From positions 1,076,584 to 1,140,583 of the forward strand of contig CP133159.1 of assembly GCA_030913385.1 (NCBI GenBank): a stretch of 64,000 nt of DNA, given 5' to 3'. Both the position numbers and the translations under genes were made by a program. Source of the stretch: Cytophagaceae bacterium ABcell3. GTDB taxonomy: Bacteria > Bacteroidota > Bacteroidia > Cytophagales > Cytophagaceae. This document shows positions 8,701 to 16,398 of the stretch, piece after piece; the stretch's first letter is position 1, and every line of letters begins with the position of its first letter. The notes beneath the pieces are model-generated. The model made no database searches, had not been told where the DNA came from, and saw only the letters and a list, made by a program, of their open reading frames with translations.

Positions 8701-8783
8701 AGCGAAGGAAAGCGGAAGAGGAACGGTTGCGGGACAAGGTTAAGGATCGAATTCCTGATGGACTCAAGAAACCTAGGTTTTAG
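5760..8783 (+). CDS. AsmA-like outer-membrane biogenesis protein with charged C-terminal coil
   Basis: A 1007-residue protein anchored by one N-terminal membrane helix (GGAILLFLLVLLLIPVFF, about residues 9-27) with a large periplasmic part. The beginning (DQIKAKVDAELAKTINAEVNF, then LIRNFPNLSIGINDFSL) is the AsmA N-terminal signature. The C-terminal third contains the AsmA-like region (GSMKIVDASLKGNKVMGGIAKL). Such proteins are repeat-beta-groove proteins linked to phospholipid transport between the membranes. An acidic low-complexity patch (EEEGESEGEASEF) lies near residue 145. The last about 80 residues are a highly charged helix of KAEEERLRKEAEERR type, not standard for the family, probably a coiled coil. 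It stands alone between metX and fumC, with a terminator after it. Confidence 0.85.
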   Translation: MKKGLKILGGAILLFLLVLLLIPVFFKDQIKAKVDAELAKTINAEVNFETKNFHLSLIRNFPNLSIGINDFSLVGKAEAFNGDTLFSVGSMRFTADVLSFFRGNQIRIVKVSLDNPYILTKFTEDGKSSWDIMIRDETQVEEEGESEGEASEFSFGIDKWEIKNAHIVYEDAAMPVFAELRGMNHTGSGDFTQDIFDLTTSTFIPRVKVEYDGTTVMDEYAVSADVALHMNMLTSEYRFLDNQFAINNFKFGFDGMISMLGDDVQMDIVFNAAETDFKDLISMIPAAYLKDYEGLEAQGTFAFDGYAKGVYNDSIMPAFGLLLKVDEAMVKYPDLPTAVSNINLDMHVENKDGIINHTVLDIRKLQMNLGGNPVEGRLLVDGFGPYNIDADISANVDLSEITQLYPLDGTDLKGLFEMNVKAKGTYSETQWPVVDAYMELKDGYVKNADVPAPLEALNMSASLSNKDGSLASTVFNLERFNMLFQNEPFEAKALVRNLENPDYDVAFKGILDLKKLTDLYPLKDMSLAGRVKANIHTKGNMASIEAGKYEQTSTRGEMQVENLVYSSVALPQGVKLSNAVFKLTPEKMEIAEMQGYVGESDIDVSGFFANYMGYMFSDQVLKGNMVFKSNKFDTNEWLSEEGEGGSEEGADTKAGDEAPFEVPKNIDFVLNTSIHEVLYDNMVLADLGGNIVVRDGIMKMDKLRFNSLGGSFLANGVYNTQDLQAPKFDMDMELKGVHIKEAYQTFNTMQALAPVAENMDGAFSTNLKMAGVLGNDMSPVMETVNGSGSMKIVDASLKGNKVMGGIAKLTKVEGLDPLVLKDVSLSFKIVDGNLEVNPFDLNAGKIKMNIGGKQSLDGALDYMVKMDIPAGNVGAAVNNAMSKITGKATDGSQDIKLDLGISGDFSDPKVNLLSSSVKEQVKDNVKKEAERRVREQIDNSREAQRLKEEKERLDAERERLRQEAADRKKAEEERLRKEAEERRKAEEERLRDKVKDRIPDGLKKPRF

Positions 8784-8798
8784 TTGATTTATATCATA

Positions 8799-8828
8799 AA
8801 AGAGACAGTTTTTTAGCTGTCTTTTTTG
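8799..8828 (+). terminator. Terminator after the AsmA-like gene
   Basis: AAAAGAGACAG and CTGTCTTTTTT form a 6-bp core stem (AGACAG/CTGTCT) flanked by A and T runs, 15 bases after the stop codon. Confidence 0.7.
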
Positions 8829-8893
8829 TTTTATAAAATTAGGGTTTAATTTTAGTGCAGATAAGTATTTTTACCTATAAACCTAAAAAAGTT

Positions 8894-10297
8894 ATGTCAT
8901 TCAGAACAGAGAAGGATACTATGGGGTCGGTGCAGGTTCCGGCAGACAAATACTGGGGAGCGCAAACTCAGAGGTCAAGACAAAACTTTACCATTGGGGG
9001 GCAGGTAATGCCAATCGAAGTTATTCGTGCTTTTGCAATATTAAAAAAAGCTGCAGCGCATACCAACTCAGCCCTTGGTGTGATGCCCGCTGACAGAAAA
9101 GATGTGATAAGCCAGGTATGTGATGAGATATTAGAGGGTAAGTTGGATGATCAATTTCCCTTGGTTGTTTGGCAGACAGGTTCTGGTACGCAATCCAACA
9201 TGAATGTTAACGAAGTAGTAGCTAACAGAGCCCATGTTATTTTGGGAGGAAGCCTGGAAGATGAGAAGAAAAAAGTTCACCCGAATGATGATGTGAATAA
9301 ATCACAATCTTCAAATGATACTTTTCCGACAGCTATGCACATAGCTGCCTATACTTTTATTGTAGAGCAAACTATACCAAAAGTTGAGCTGTTAAGAAAT
9401 ACCTTAGCTGAGAAAGCGGAAAAATTTCAAGAAGTTGTAAAAATTGGTCGTACGCATTTTATGGATGCTACCCCGCTTACATTAGGACATGAGTTTTCTG
9501 GTTATGTATCTCAGCTAGACCACGGCCTTAAAGCATTAAAATATACTTTTGACCACCTTTCTGAGCTAGCGCTAGGAGGAACGGCTGTTGGTACAGGGCT
9601 TAATACGCCTGAAGGTTATGCAGAAATGGTCGCTGAGAAAATAGCTGAATTTTCTGGACACCCGTTCAAGTCTGCTGAAAATAAATTTGAAGCGCTTGCT
9701 GCACACGATGCAATAGTTTCTGTATCAGGTGCGTTAAAGCAATTGGCTGTAAGTTTGATGAAAATAGGCAATGACATCAGAATGCTGGCTTCTGGTCCTC
9801 GTTGTGGTATTGGCGAAATTCTTATTCCTGAAAATGAGCCTGGTTCGTCTATTATGCCTGGAAAAGTAAACCCAACCCAGTGTGAAGCATTAACTATGGC
9901 GTGTGCGCAAGTGATAGGAAATGACGTGGCGGTAAGTGTAGGTGGAATGAACGGTCATTTTGAGCTTAATGTTTTTAAACCGGTCATGATATATAATGTG
10001 CTGATGTCTGCTCGTTTAATTGGTGATGCTTGTGAGTCCTTTAACAATAACTGCGCTGTAGGTATAGAGCCAAACCATGGGGAAATTAAAAAGAACCTTG
10101 AAAATTCTTTGATGTTGGTAACGGCACTTAACCCTCATATTGGCTATGAAAATGCAGCTAAAATTGCTAAGAAAGCACATAAGGAAGGTACTACATTGAG
10201 AGAGGCTGCTGTGGAGCTAGGGTTGTTGACCGATGAGCAGTTTACCGAATGGGTAAATCCGATGAATATGATTGGTAGCCTTCAGAAGTCTAAATAG
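8894..10297 (+). CDS. fumC: Class II fumarate hydratase
   Basis: Reversible hydration of fumarate to malate in the TCA cycle; iron-independent tetramer. It has the superfamily signature [16 protein letters not shown], the active-site [13 protein letters not shown], the [20 protein letters not shown] segment and the catalytic-His segment [14 protein letters not shown]. The ATG at 8894 ([16 protein letters not shown]) gives 467 residues, the usual length; a frame start at 8855 adds 13 residues without family support. The last codons are TCT AAA TAG, and the G of the TAG is the first base of an inserted MITE: before insertion the gene would have ended TCT AAA TAA, so the protein is unchanged. 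Confidence 0.98.
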   Translation: MSFRTEKDTMGSVQVPADKYWGAQTQRSRQNFTIGGQVMPIEVIRAFAILKKAAAHTNSALGVMPADRKDVISQVCDEILEGKLDDQFPLVVWQTGSGTQSNMNVNEVVANRAHVILGGSLEDEKKKVHPNDDVNKSQSSNDTFPTAMHIAAYTFIVEQTIPKVELLRNTLAEKAEKFQEVVKIGRTHFMDATPLTLGHEFSGYVSQLDHGLKALKYTFDHLSELALGGTAVGTGLNTPEGYAEMVAEKIAEFSGHPFKSAENKFEALAAHDAIVSVSGALKQLAVSLMKIGNDIRMLASGPRCGIGEILIPENEPGSSIMPGKVNPTQCEALTMACAQVIGNDVAVSVGGMNGHFELNVFKPVMIYNVLMSARLIGDACESFNNNCAVGIEPNHGEIKKNLENSLMLVTALNPHIGYENAAKIAKKAHKEGTTLREAAVELGLLTDEQFTEWVNPMNMIGSLQKSK

Positions 10298-10548
10298 GGC
10301 GCGCTGAAAAACGCCCAAAATATTGATCTGTATATATTTGTATAATAATAGGAGGTATAGGTGCATGGGTTTTTCGGTTATTTCTGATTTTTCCGTGCAC
10401 AGTAAGTTAAGAAGCTTTTAGCCCAATATTTTTTTGGGCTAGCCACAAGCGCACAATCTACTTTATGACCTTACATTCGAAGTATTCCAATACGTCTTCA
10501 TGTAAGGCCATGCGTATCTTGCACACTTGTGACTTTTTCAGCAGGCCC
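10297..10548. mobile_element. 252-bp MITE with IS1182-like ends and TAAATA target duplication
   Basis: Termini are inverted repeats: left GGGCGCGCTGAAAAA, right (reverse complement) GGGCCTGCTGAAAAA. Both are flanked by the direct repeat TAAATA (10291-10296 and 10549-10554). The resident IS at 16377 has the end GGGTCTGCTGAAAAA and duplication TAACTA, so the same type of transposase could move both. There is no ORF inside. The interior is packed with stem-loops: TGCATGG/CCGTGCA (10362/10393), TAGCCCAA/TTGGGCTA (10419/10434), and CCTTACAT/ATGTAAGG (10469/10500) with a further nested arm CGAAGTATT. It also accounts for most of the 309-bp gap between fumC and the next gene. Confidence 0.85.
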
Positions 10549-10606
10549 TAAATAATTTTATTTTAGTTTCTGAAAATGACTATATTGGTATTTTAATTTT
10601 ATTAAT

Positions 10607-11167
10607 ATGAAAAAGATATTCTTTTCCGGCTTCTTTTTGCTGTTGTTTCTTGCAGGAAATATTTCTGCCCAAAGTTTGGATGATAAAGAGTGGGCTAAAA
10701 AGCTGAAATCTATGAAACCTAACGAGCTTAGGGAACTGGTGGAAAAAAACGAAGAGTTGGAAAGCAAGGTTCGTAAGCTGGAGTCTGAAAATAAGTCTCA
10801 AGATGCAGAGCTCGCCCGCTTGAAAAAAGAACTGGAAGACTATAGTGCCGGTTCAGCACCTTCTAAGACTGTTAGCAACCCATCAGGTAGTAATGTACCG
10901 GTTATTGAGGGTTTGATATATAAGGTTCAGATCGGTGCATTCAAAAATAAAAACCTAAGCAAGTACTTAGACAACCATAAAAACTTTAGTGGAGACATTG
11001 ATAAGGATGGTACAAGAAAGTATACCTTGGGACACTTTGAAGATTATTGGGAGGCCGATAGGTTTAAGAAGTACCTTCGTGAAATGGGCGTCAAAGATGC
11101 ATGGGTTGTTCCTTATAAAGATGGAAACAGAATATCTATGAAAGACGCACTTGAAGGTAATCTTTAA
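10607..11167 (+). CDS. Exported coiled-coil protein with SPOR-like C-terminus
   Basis: 186 residues. A Sec signal peptide (FFSGFFLLLFLAGNISAQS) is followed by a coiled coil at about 45-85 (ELVEKNEELESKVRKLESEN...). A Ser/Pro linker follows, then a C-terminal domain at about 105-185 starting IYKVQIGAFKNKN. That opening and the YTLGHFEDYWEADRFKKYLR stretch fit a SPOR-type or SPOR-like fold, which binds denuded peptidoglycan at division sites in other bacteria. It is probably periplasmic; function is inferred from the fold only. The MITE sits about 60 bp upstream and may have altered its promoter. Confidence 0.75.
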   Translation: MKKIFFSGFFLLLFLAGNISAQSLDDKEWAKKLKSMKPNELRELVEKNEELESKVRKLESENKSQDAELARLKKELEDYSAGSAPSKTVSNPSGSNVPVIEGLIYKVQIGAFKNKNLSKYLDNHKNFSGDIDKDGTRKYTLGHFEDYWEADRFKKYLREMGVKDAWVVPYKDGNRISMKDALEGNL

Positions 11168-11187
11168 TGTGTTTTTTCGTGAAGTAT

Positions 11188-11222
11188 AAAAAAGAGCCTT
11201 TCCTTACGTGAAAGGCTTTTTT
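11188..11222 (+). terminator. Terminator after the SPOR-like gene
   Basis: GAGCCTTTC and GAAAGGCTTTTTT form a stem (GCCTTTC/GAAAGGC) with a short loop and a T run, about 20 bases after the stop. Confidence 0.85.
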
Positions 11223-11262
11223 GCTTGTTGTCTTACAATAGATTTTTATTTATTTTGGGGTA

Positions 11263-13023
11263 ATGGAAAAGCGGTGGGTAATACGGAAAAGGCCAGGTTC
11301 AGAAATCTTAAATAAGCTTTCTTCTGAAATCAATGTTAATGCAGACTTGGCGGCCCTTTTGGTGCAAAGAGAGGTATATAATTATTCAGAAGCTAGGGCT
11401 TTTTTTAGGCCTTCCATGAGTGAATTGCATGATCCTTTTTTAATGAAGGATATGGATAAAGCCGTAGATAGGCTCTGCCAAGCAATAGCTAAGGGAGAAA
11501 AAGTGCTTGTTTTTGGCGACTATGATGTTGATGGAACCACTGCCGTTGCAACTTTTTTCGATTTTTTTAGTAGAATTCACTCCCACACATTATTTTATAT
11601 TCCTGACCGGTACAAAGAAGGTTATGGAATCTCAAAAAAAGGGATAGACTTTGCCGCAGACGAGGGGGTAACATTGGTAGTAAGTCTAGACTGTGGAATC
11701 AAAAGCGTCGATTTAGTAAAATATGCCGCGACAAAGAATATAGATTTTATTATCTGTGACCACCATCAACCAGGTGAGCAATTGCCTGAGGCTGTTGCCG
11801 TGCTAGACCCAAAGCGCTCCGATTGCCCATACCCTTATAAAGAACTCTCAGGGTGTGGTGTTGGATTTAAGCTGATGCAGGCTATTAGTATTCAGGGGAG
11901 CCTACAAGAAAATATAGACCTGCAAAATTACCTTGATTTGGTAGCAGTGAGTATTGCTTCTGATATTGTACCGATAACAGGCGAAAATAGGATTTTAGCT
12001 TTTTTTGGTCTTCAGGTGTTAAACACTTGTCCTCGCCCTGGATTGCAGGCATTGTTAGAGGTTGCAGGTCTTGATAGGCGGGAAATAGATATAACAGATG
12101 TTGTTTTTGGCATAGGACCAAGAATCAATGCTGCGGGCAGGATTGCTCACGCAAAGGCTGCGGTAGAGCTTATGTTGTGTAGCAGTAAGGAAGAAGCGGC
12201 TGATTTTGCTCGCAATATTAACAAGAACAACACTACCCGGAGAGATGTAGATGCAAGTATTACCAGCCAGGCTCTTGAAATGATAGAAGGTAATGAGCAG
12301 TTTGTCAGTGCTTGTTCAACTGTTTTGTATAAAGAAGACTGGCACAAAGGGGTAATTGGTATTGTGGCCTCTCGGTGTATAGAAAAGTATTATCGGCCTA
12401 CTGTTATATTTACGAAATCTGGAGAAGTGGCTGCAGGCTCTGCACGGTCTGTTGTAGGTTTTGATTTATATGATGCCTTAGAGAAATGTTCAGACCTCCT
12501 TATTCAATTTGGTGGGCACATGTATGCAGCGGGAATGACTATAGAACCTGATAAAATAGCTGCTTTCAGAGAAAAGTTTGAACAAGTTGTTTCTGAATCT
12601 ATTACTAAAGAACAACTGGTTCCGCAGGTAGATATTGATCTCGAAATAGGACTAAACAGAGTTACAGAAAAGTTTTACAATATAATTAGGCAAATGGGGC
12701 CTTTTGGGCCTGGCAATATGCAGCCTGTTTTTATATCGCGAAATGTTGTAGATTGTGGAGGCGCAAGGCTTTTAAAAGATCAGCATATAAAACTGTCGGT
12801 CATGCAGGAAGATTCTGATGTTTTTGATGCTATTGGCTTTGGAATGCCTGAGTTTTACGAAAGAATAAAAAATGGCGAGATGTTTGATATCTGTTATTGT
12901 GTTAGTGAAAATAACTATAATGGTCGCAAGTCATTGCAGCTTATGATCAAGGATATCAAATTTGGAAACGAAAAATCAAGCGTATATGAAGCGACTGGTA
13001 TTAAGGGCAGAGCATTTAATTAA
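11263..13023 (+). CDS. recJ: Single-stranded-DNA-specific exonuclease RecJ
   Basis: Degrades single-stranded DNA 5' to 3' in recombination and mismatch repair. It is a DHH phosphoesterase: metal-binding motifs [14 protein letters not shown] (about residue 83) and [10 protein letters not shown] (about 165), the [12 protein letters not shown] segment, the DHHA1 part with [11 protein letters not shown], and a C-terminal OB-type region ([11 protein letters not shown]). 586 residues is normal. The 3' end overlaps lptB by 38 bp, so the two are translationally linked. Confidence 0.96.
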   Translation: MEKRWVIRKRPGSEILNKLSSEINVNADLAALLVQREVYNYSEARAFFRPSMSELHDPFLMKDMDKAVDRLCQAIAKGEKVLVFGDYDVDGTTAVATFFDFFSRIHSHTLFYIPDRYKEGYGISKKGIDFAADEGVTLVVSLDCGIKSVDLVKYAATKNIDFIICDHHQPGEQLPEAVAVLDPKRSDCPYPYKELSGCGVGFKLMQAISIQGSLQENIDLQNYLDLVAVSIASDIVPITGENRILAFFGLQVLNTCPRPGLQALLEVAGLDRREIDITDVVFGIGPRINAAGRIAHAKAAVELMLCSSKEEAADFARNINKNNTTRRDVDASITSQALEMIEGNEQFVSACSTVLYKEDWHKGVIGIVASRCIEKYYRPTVIFTKSGEVAAGSARSVVGFDLYDALEKCSDLLIQFGGHMYAAGMTIEPDKIAAFREKFEQVVSESITKEQLVPQVDIDLEIGLNRVTEKFYNIIRQMGPFGPGNMQPVFISRNVVDCGGARLLKDQHIKLSVMQEDSDVFDAIGFGMPEFYERIKNGEMFDICYCVSENNYNGRKSLQLMIKDIKFGNEKSSVYEATGIKGRAFN

Positions 13024-13726
13024 AAAATATAAATCTCGGACTGTTGTAAACAATGTCTCCGTAGAAGTGCAACAAGGTGAAATTGTGGGTTTGTTGGGTC
13101 CTAATGGTGCTGGAAAAACTACTTCTTTTTACATGATTGTTGGACTTATCAGACCTAATGAGGGTAAGATTTTTTTGGACAATCAGGAGATTACGGACTT
13201 GCCTATGTATAAAAGGGCTAAAAAGGGTGTTGGTTATTTGGCGCAAGAGGCTTCAGTTTTTCGTAAGCTTTCTGTTGAAGAGAATATCATGGCTGTACTT
13301 GAAATGACGAATAAGTCCCGACAAGAACAGAAAGAGAAAACCGAAGAGCTTTTAGAGGAATTTAGCCTTACACATGTTCGGAAAAATTTGGGTATGGTCT
13401 TGTCGGGAGGGGAGCGGCGTCGGACGGAAATTGCTCGTGCACTGGCCACAGACCCAAAGTTTGTACTACTGGATGAGCCATTTGCAGGGGTTGACCCTAT
13501 TGCGGTAGAGGAAATACAAACTATTGTTGCCAAACTAAAAAATAAAAACATTGGAATCCTTATTACTGACCACAATGTGAACGAGACGCTGTCGATTACC
13601 GATAGGGCTTACCTCCTTTTTGAAGGTAAAATCTTGAAGTCAGGAACAGCCGAAGAGCTTGCTGCAGACGAGCAAGTGCGCAGAGTTTATTTAGGAAAAC
13701 ATTTTGAACTGAAACGAAAAATCTGA
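12986..13726 (+). CDS. lptB: LPS export ABC transporter ATP-binding protein
   Basis: The ATPase that powers extraction of lipopolysaccharide from the inner membrane with LptFG. Walker A is GPNGAGKTT, the signature is [15 protein letters not shown], Walker B is [13 protein letters not shown], and the H-loop is [12 protein letters not shown]. The D-loop extension [13 protein letters not shown] is characteristic of LptB. The ATG at 12986 ([15 protein letters not shown]) gives 246 residues; a TTG 24 bp upstream is not needed. It overlaps recJ and its TGA is followed with no gap by the GTG of the GH3 gene. Confidence 0.95.
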   Translation: MKRLVLRAEHLIKKYKSRTVVNNVSVEVQQGEIVGLLGPNGAGKTTSFYMIVGLIRPNEGKIFLDNQEITDLPMYKRAKKGVGYLAQEASVFRKLSVEENIMAVLEMTNKSRQEQKEKTEELLEEFSLTHVRKNLGMVLSGGERRRTEIARALATDPKFVLLDEPFAGVDPIAVEEIQTIVAKLKNKNIGILITDHNVNETLSITDRAYLLFEGKILKSGTAEELAADEQVRRVYLGKHFELKRKI

Positions 13727-15247
13727 GTGGGCCTTCTTAATTCCATAATCTCCAGTACGCTTAAAAAAAGAATATCTTCTATAGAATCCTTGTTGGAAAA
13801 TCCTATAGAAGTACAGCGCAATGTTTTTAGAAACCTTGTAAAAACAGCTGCCACTACCGAGTGGGGCAAGAAATATGATTATAAGAACATTGCTACCGTA
13901 AAAGAGTTTTCGAACAAGGTTCCCGTTTCGTCTTATGAAGATTTGTTCCCATACATCGAGCGTGTGATGAAAGGGGAACAAAATATTCTTTGGCCATCTC
14001 CTGTCAAATGGTTTGCCAAATCTTCAGGTACTACTAATGCCAAAAGCAAATTTATACCTGTTTCTAAAGAATCTCTTGAAGAGTGCCACTATAAAGGAGG
14101 TAAGGACTTATGTGCGATTTACCTAAACAATAATCCTTCTTCCCAAATGTTTGGAGGAAAAAGCTTGGCTGTGGGAGGGGCTTTGCATAAAAACTTCGGA
14201 TATAAGGACACTTATTTCGGAGATATCTCGGCAGTCATAATGGCCAACCTTCCTGTGTGGGCGCAAGCTGTGCGCACTCCTGGCCTTAAAGTAGCATTGA
14301 TGCAGGAGTGGGAAGAAAAAATTCAGAAAATAGCTCAAATTACTTCAGGGAAAGATGTTACAAATATTTCTGGTGTGCCTACCTGGACAATGGTGCTACT
14401 CGAAAAAATTCTACAATTGAAAGGTAAGGACAATATGCATGAAGTGTGGCCTTCTATGGAGGTCTTCTTCCATGGTGCTGTCGCTTTTCATCCTTATAGA
14501 GATATTTTTAATAAATTTTTTCCGGAAGGCATTCATTACGTTGAAACTTACAATGCGTCTGAGGGCTTTTTTGGCATTCAAGACAGGCTTAAAAGTGACG
14601 ATATGTTGCTAATGCTTGACTATGGCATATTTTACGAATTTATCCCACTCGACCAACTTGACTCTGACGATCCAGATGTCTTGACCATAGAGGAGGTAGA
14701 ATTGGATAAAAACTACGCCATGGTAATTTCTACTAATGCGGGCTTGTGGAGGTATAAAATTGGCGATACTGTTAAGTTTACTTCTTTAAAGCCTTTTAGA
14801 ATAAAGATTAGTGGTAGGACAAAGCATTTTATCAATGCATTCGGCGAGGAGGTGATTATTGAGAATGCAGAAACAGCTATTGCCAAAGCTTGTTCGGCGA
14901 CTTCGGCTACTATACGCAATTTTACAGCAGGCCCTGTAGTGCTTGCAGAGAAAAGGCAAGGCAGGCATGAGTGGATCGTCGAATTTTCTACTTGCCCTAA
15001 TAGTCCTGATATGTTTTCTCAGGTGTTGGATGAGACACTTAAAGAGGTGAATTCTGATTATGAAGCCAAAAGATATAAAGATATGGCGCTTCAGCCACCA
15101 GTTATCCATCATGTGCCGGAAGGTACTTTCTATAACTGGATGAAGAAAAGGGGCAAGCTTGGCGGACAAAACAAGGTGCCAAGGTTGGCAAATAACCGTG
15201 AGTATATTGATGATATTCTAACTTCTTTGGAGAAGAAAGAAATTTGA
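13727..15247 (+). CDS. GH3-type acyl-adenylate-forming enzyme
   Basis: 506 residues of the GH3 family, named after plant auxin-conjugating enzymes that adenylate a carboxylic acid and pass it to an amino acid. The ATP-binding motif is KSSGTTNAKSKFIPVS near residue 100; YNASEGFFGIQD (about 280) and GLWRYKIGDTVKF (about 345) are the family's acyl-site and hinge motifs. In bacteria the substrate is mostly unknown. It starts at a GTG directly after the lptB TGA, so it is almost certainly co-translated with it. The link to LPS export is by position only. Confidence 0.88.
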   Translation: MGLLNSIISSTLKKRISSIESLLENPIEVQRNVFRNLVKTAATTEWGKKYDYKNIATVKEFSNKVPVSSYEDLFPYIERVMKGEQNILWPSPVKWFAKSSGTTNAKSKFIPVSKESLEECHYKGGKDLCAIYLNNNPSSQMFGGKSLAVGGALHKNFGYKDTYFGDISAVIMANLPVWAQAVRTPGLKVALMQEWEEKIQKIAQITSGKDVTNISGVPTWTMVLLEKILQLKGKDNMHEVWPSMEVFFHGAVAFHPYRDIFNKFFPEGIHYVETYNASEGFFGIQDRLKSDDMLLMLDYGIFYEFIPLDQLDSDDPDVLTIEEVELDKNYAMVISTNAGLWRYKIGDTVKFTSLKPFRIKISGRTKHFINAFGEEVIIENAETAIAKACSATSATIRNFTAGPVVLAEKRQGRHEWIVEFSTCPNSPDMFSQVLDETLKEVNSDYEAKRYKDMALQPPVIHHVPEGTFYNWMKKRGKLGGQNKVPRLANNREYIDDILTSLEKKEI

Positions 15248-15309
15248 ATTTCCCTGTAATCGTATTCTTATTTGATCTTTGCCCTTCTTGTCTTTTTCTT
15301 TTTTATAGC

Positions 15310-15342
15310 TTGCAAAGCTTATTGTACGGCCTTGTATTTTTG
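15310..15342 (+). promoter_or_regulatory. Probable promoter of the nitronate monooxygenase-like gene
   Basis: TTG (15310-15312), a 22-base spacer and TATTTTTG (15335-15342) match the phylum consensus. Start of transcription would be about 20 bases before the ATG at 15370. Confidence 0.55.
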
Positions 15343-15369
15343 GACACTATAAATGCATTATTTTAGGTT

Positions 15370-16314
15370 ATGGATAACAGAATATGTTCTCTTTTCAAAA
15401 TTAAGTTTCCGATCATTCAGGCCGGAATGGTTTGGTGTAGTGGATGGGAGTTGGCTTCGGCTGTTAGTAAGGCGGGAGGCTTAGGGTTAATCGGAGCAGG
15501 CTCTATGTATCCTGAGGTGCTGAGGCAACATATAAGAAAATGTAAAGGTGCCTTGGGAGATACACCTTTTGGTGTTAATGTACCTCTGATATATCCAGAT
15601 ATTGAAAAGCACATGGAGGTTATAGCTGACGAAGGCGTGGGTATTGTGTTTACCTCTGCAGGAAACCCAAAAGCATGGACAGGGAAGTTGAAAAGCCAAG
15701 GGTGTAAAGTTGTTCATGTGGTTTCAAGTAAAAAGTTTGCTCTAAAAGCATGTGAAGCTGGTGTAGACGCTGTAGTAGGAGAGGGATTTGAAGCTGGTGG
15801 GCATAATGGCCGGGAAGAAACGACGACTTTTTGTTTGATTCCCATGCTAAGAGAGGCAATAGATGTACCACTTATTGCAGCAGGAGGTATTGGCACTGGC
15901 AGGGGCATGATGGGTGCTATGGCCCTAGGTGCTGATGGTGTGCAAATTGGTAGTAGGCTTGCTGCTAGTTTGGAGTCTTCAGCGCATGATAAGTTTAAGA
16001 ATAAGGTAGTAGAGCTTGCGGAAGGAGGTACGGCATTGTCTTTAAAACCTATTACCCCGGTAAGGTTAATAAAAAATAGGTTTTGGGAATCTGTTAATGA
16101 GGCTGAACAAAGGGGGGCTGGTGTAGAAGAACTTAGAATGCTTTTAGGAAAAGGTCGTGCTAAAAAAGGTATTTTTGAAGGTGATTTGGATGAAGGTGAA
16201 CTAGAAATTGGGCAGATTGCTGCTGCAATTAACGATATTAAACCTGCTGGAGAAATTGTCTCTGAAATTTGGCAAGAATATCAGTCTTTGCGTAACCAAT
16301 TTTGTGGCTTATAG
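15370..16314 (+). CDS. Nitronate monooxygenase-like flavoprotein
   Basis: 314-residue FMN TIM-barrel oxidoreductase of the nitronate monooxygenase / 2-nitropropane dioxygenase / FabK-like group. The start FPIIQAGMVWCSGWELASAV is the N-terminal FMN site; GEGFEAGGHNGREE carries the family's Gly-His motif; AAGGIGTGRGMMGAMALGADGVQIGS is the phosphate-binding end. Members oxidise nitronates or act as enoyl reductases (FabK), and the sequence alone does not separate these. The transcription terminator after the gene is interrupted by an insertion sequence. Confidence 0.85.
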   Translation: MDNRICSLFKIKFPIIQAGMVWCSGWELASAVSKAGGLGLIGAGSMYPEVLRQHIRKCKGALGDTPFGVNVPLIYPDIEKHMEVIADEGVGIVFTSAGNPKAWTGKLKSQGCKVVHVVSSKKFALKACEAGVDAVVGEGFEAGGHNGREETTTFCLIPMLREAIDVPLIAAGGIGTGRGMMGAMALGADGVQIGSRLAASLESSAHDKFKNKVVELAEGGTALSLKPITPVRLIKNRFWESVNEAEQRGAGVEELRMLLGKGRAKKGIFEGDLDEGELEIGQIAAAINDIKPAGEIVSEIWQEYQSLRNQFCGL

Positions 16315-16355
16315 CAGGGCGAAAGAGGCCATATAGGTTCGGGAAAAGTTTAATA

Positions 16356-16376
16356 AAAAAAGAGTAGCTTTAACTA
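16356..16376 (+). terminator. Left half of a terminator split by the IS insertion
   Basis: AAAAAAGAGTAG at 16356-16367 matches CTACTCTTTTTT at 18028-18039 on the far side of the IS. Joined, with one copy of the target duplication TAACTA, they make a 12-bp stem with a CTTTAA loop: a bidirectional terminator between the nitronate monooxygenase gene and the convergent FAD/Rieske gene. The IS entered at the loop and 3' arm, so neither half can fold. Confidence 0.8.
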
Positions 16377-16398
16377 GGGTCTGCTGAAAAACTCAAAT

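Noticed and set aside
8342-8767. Ser-rich minus-strand ORF opposite the AsmA-like C-terminus
   Set aside because: It is the antisense shadow of the K/E/R-rich coil; there is no promoter or conserved motif.
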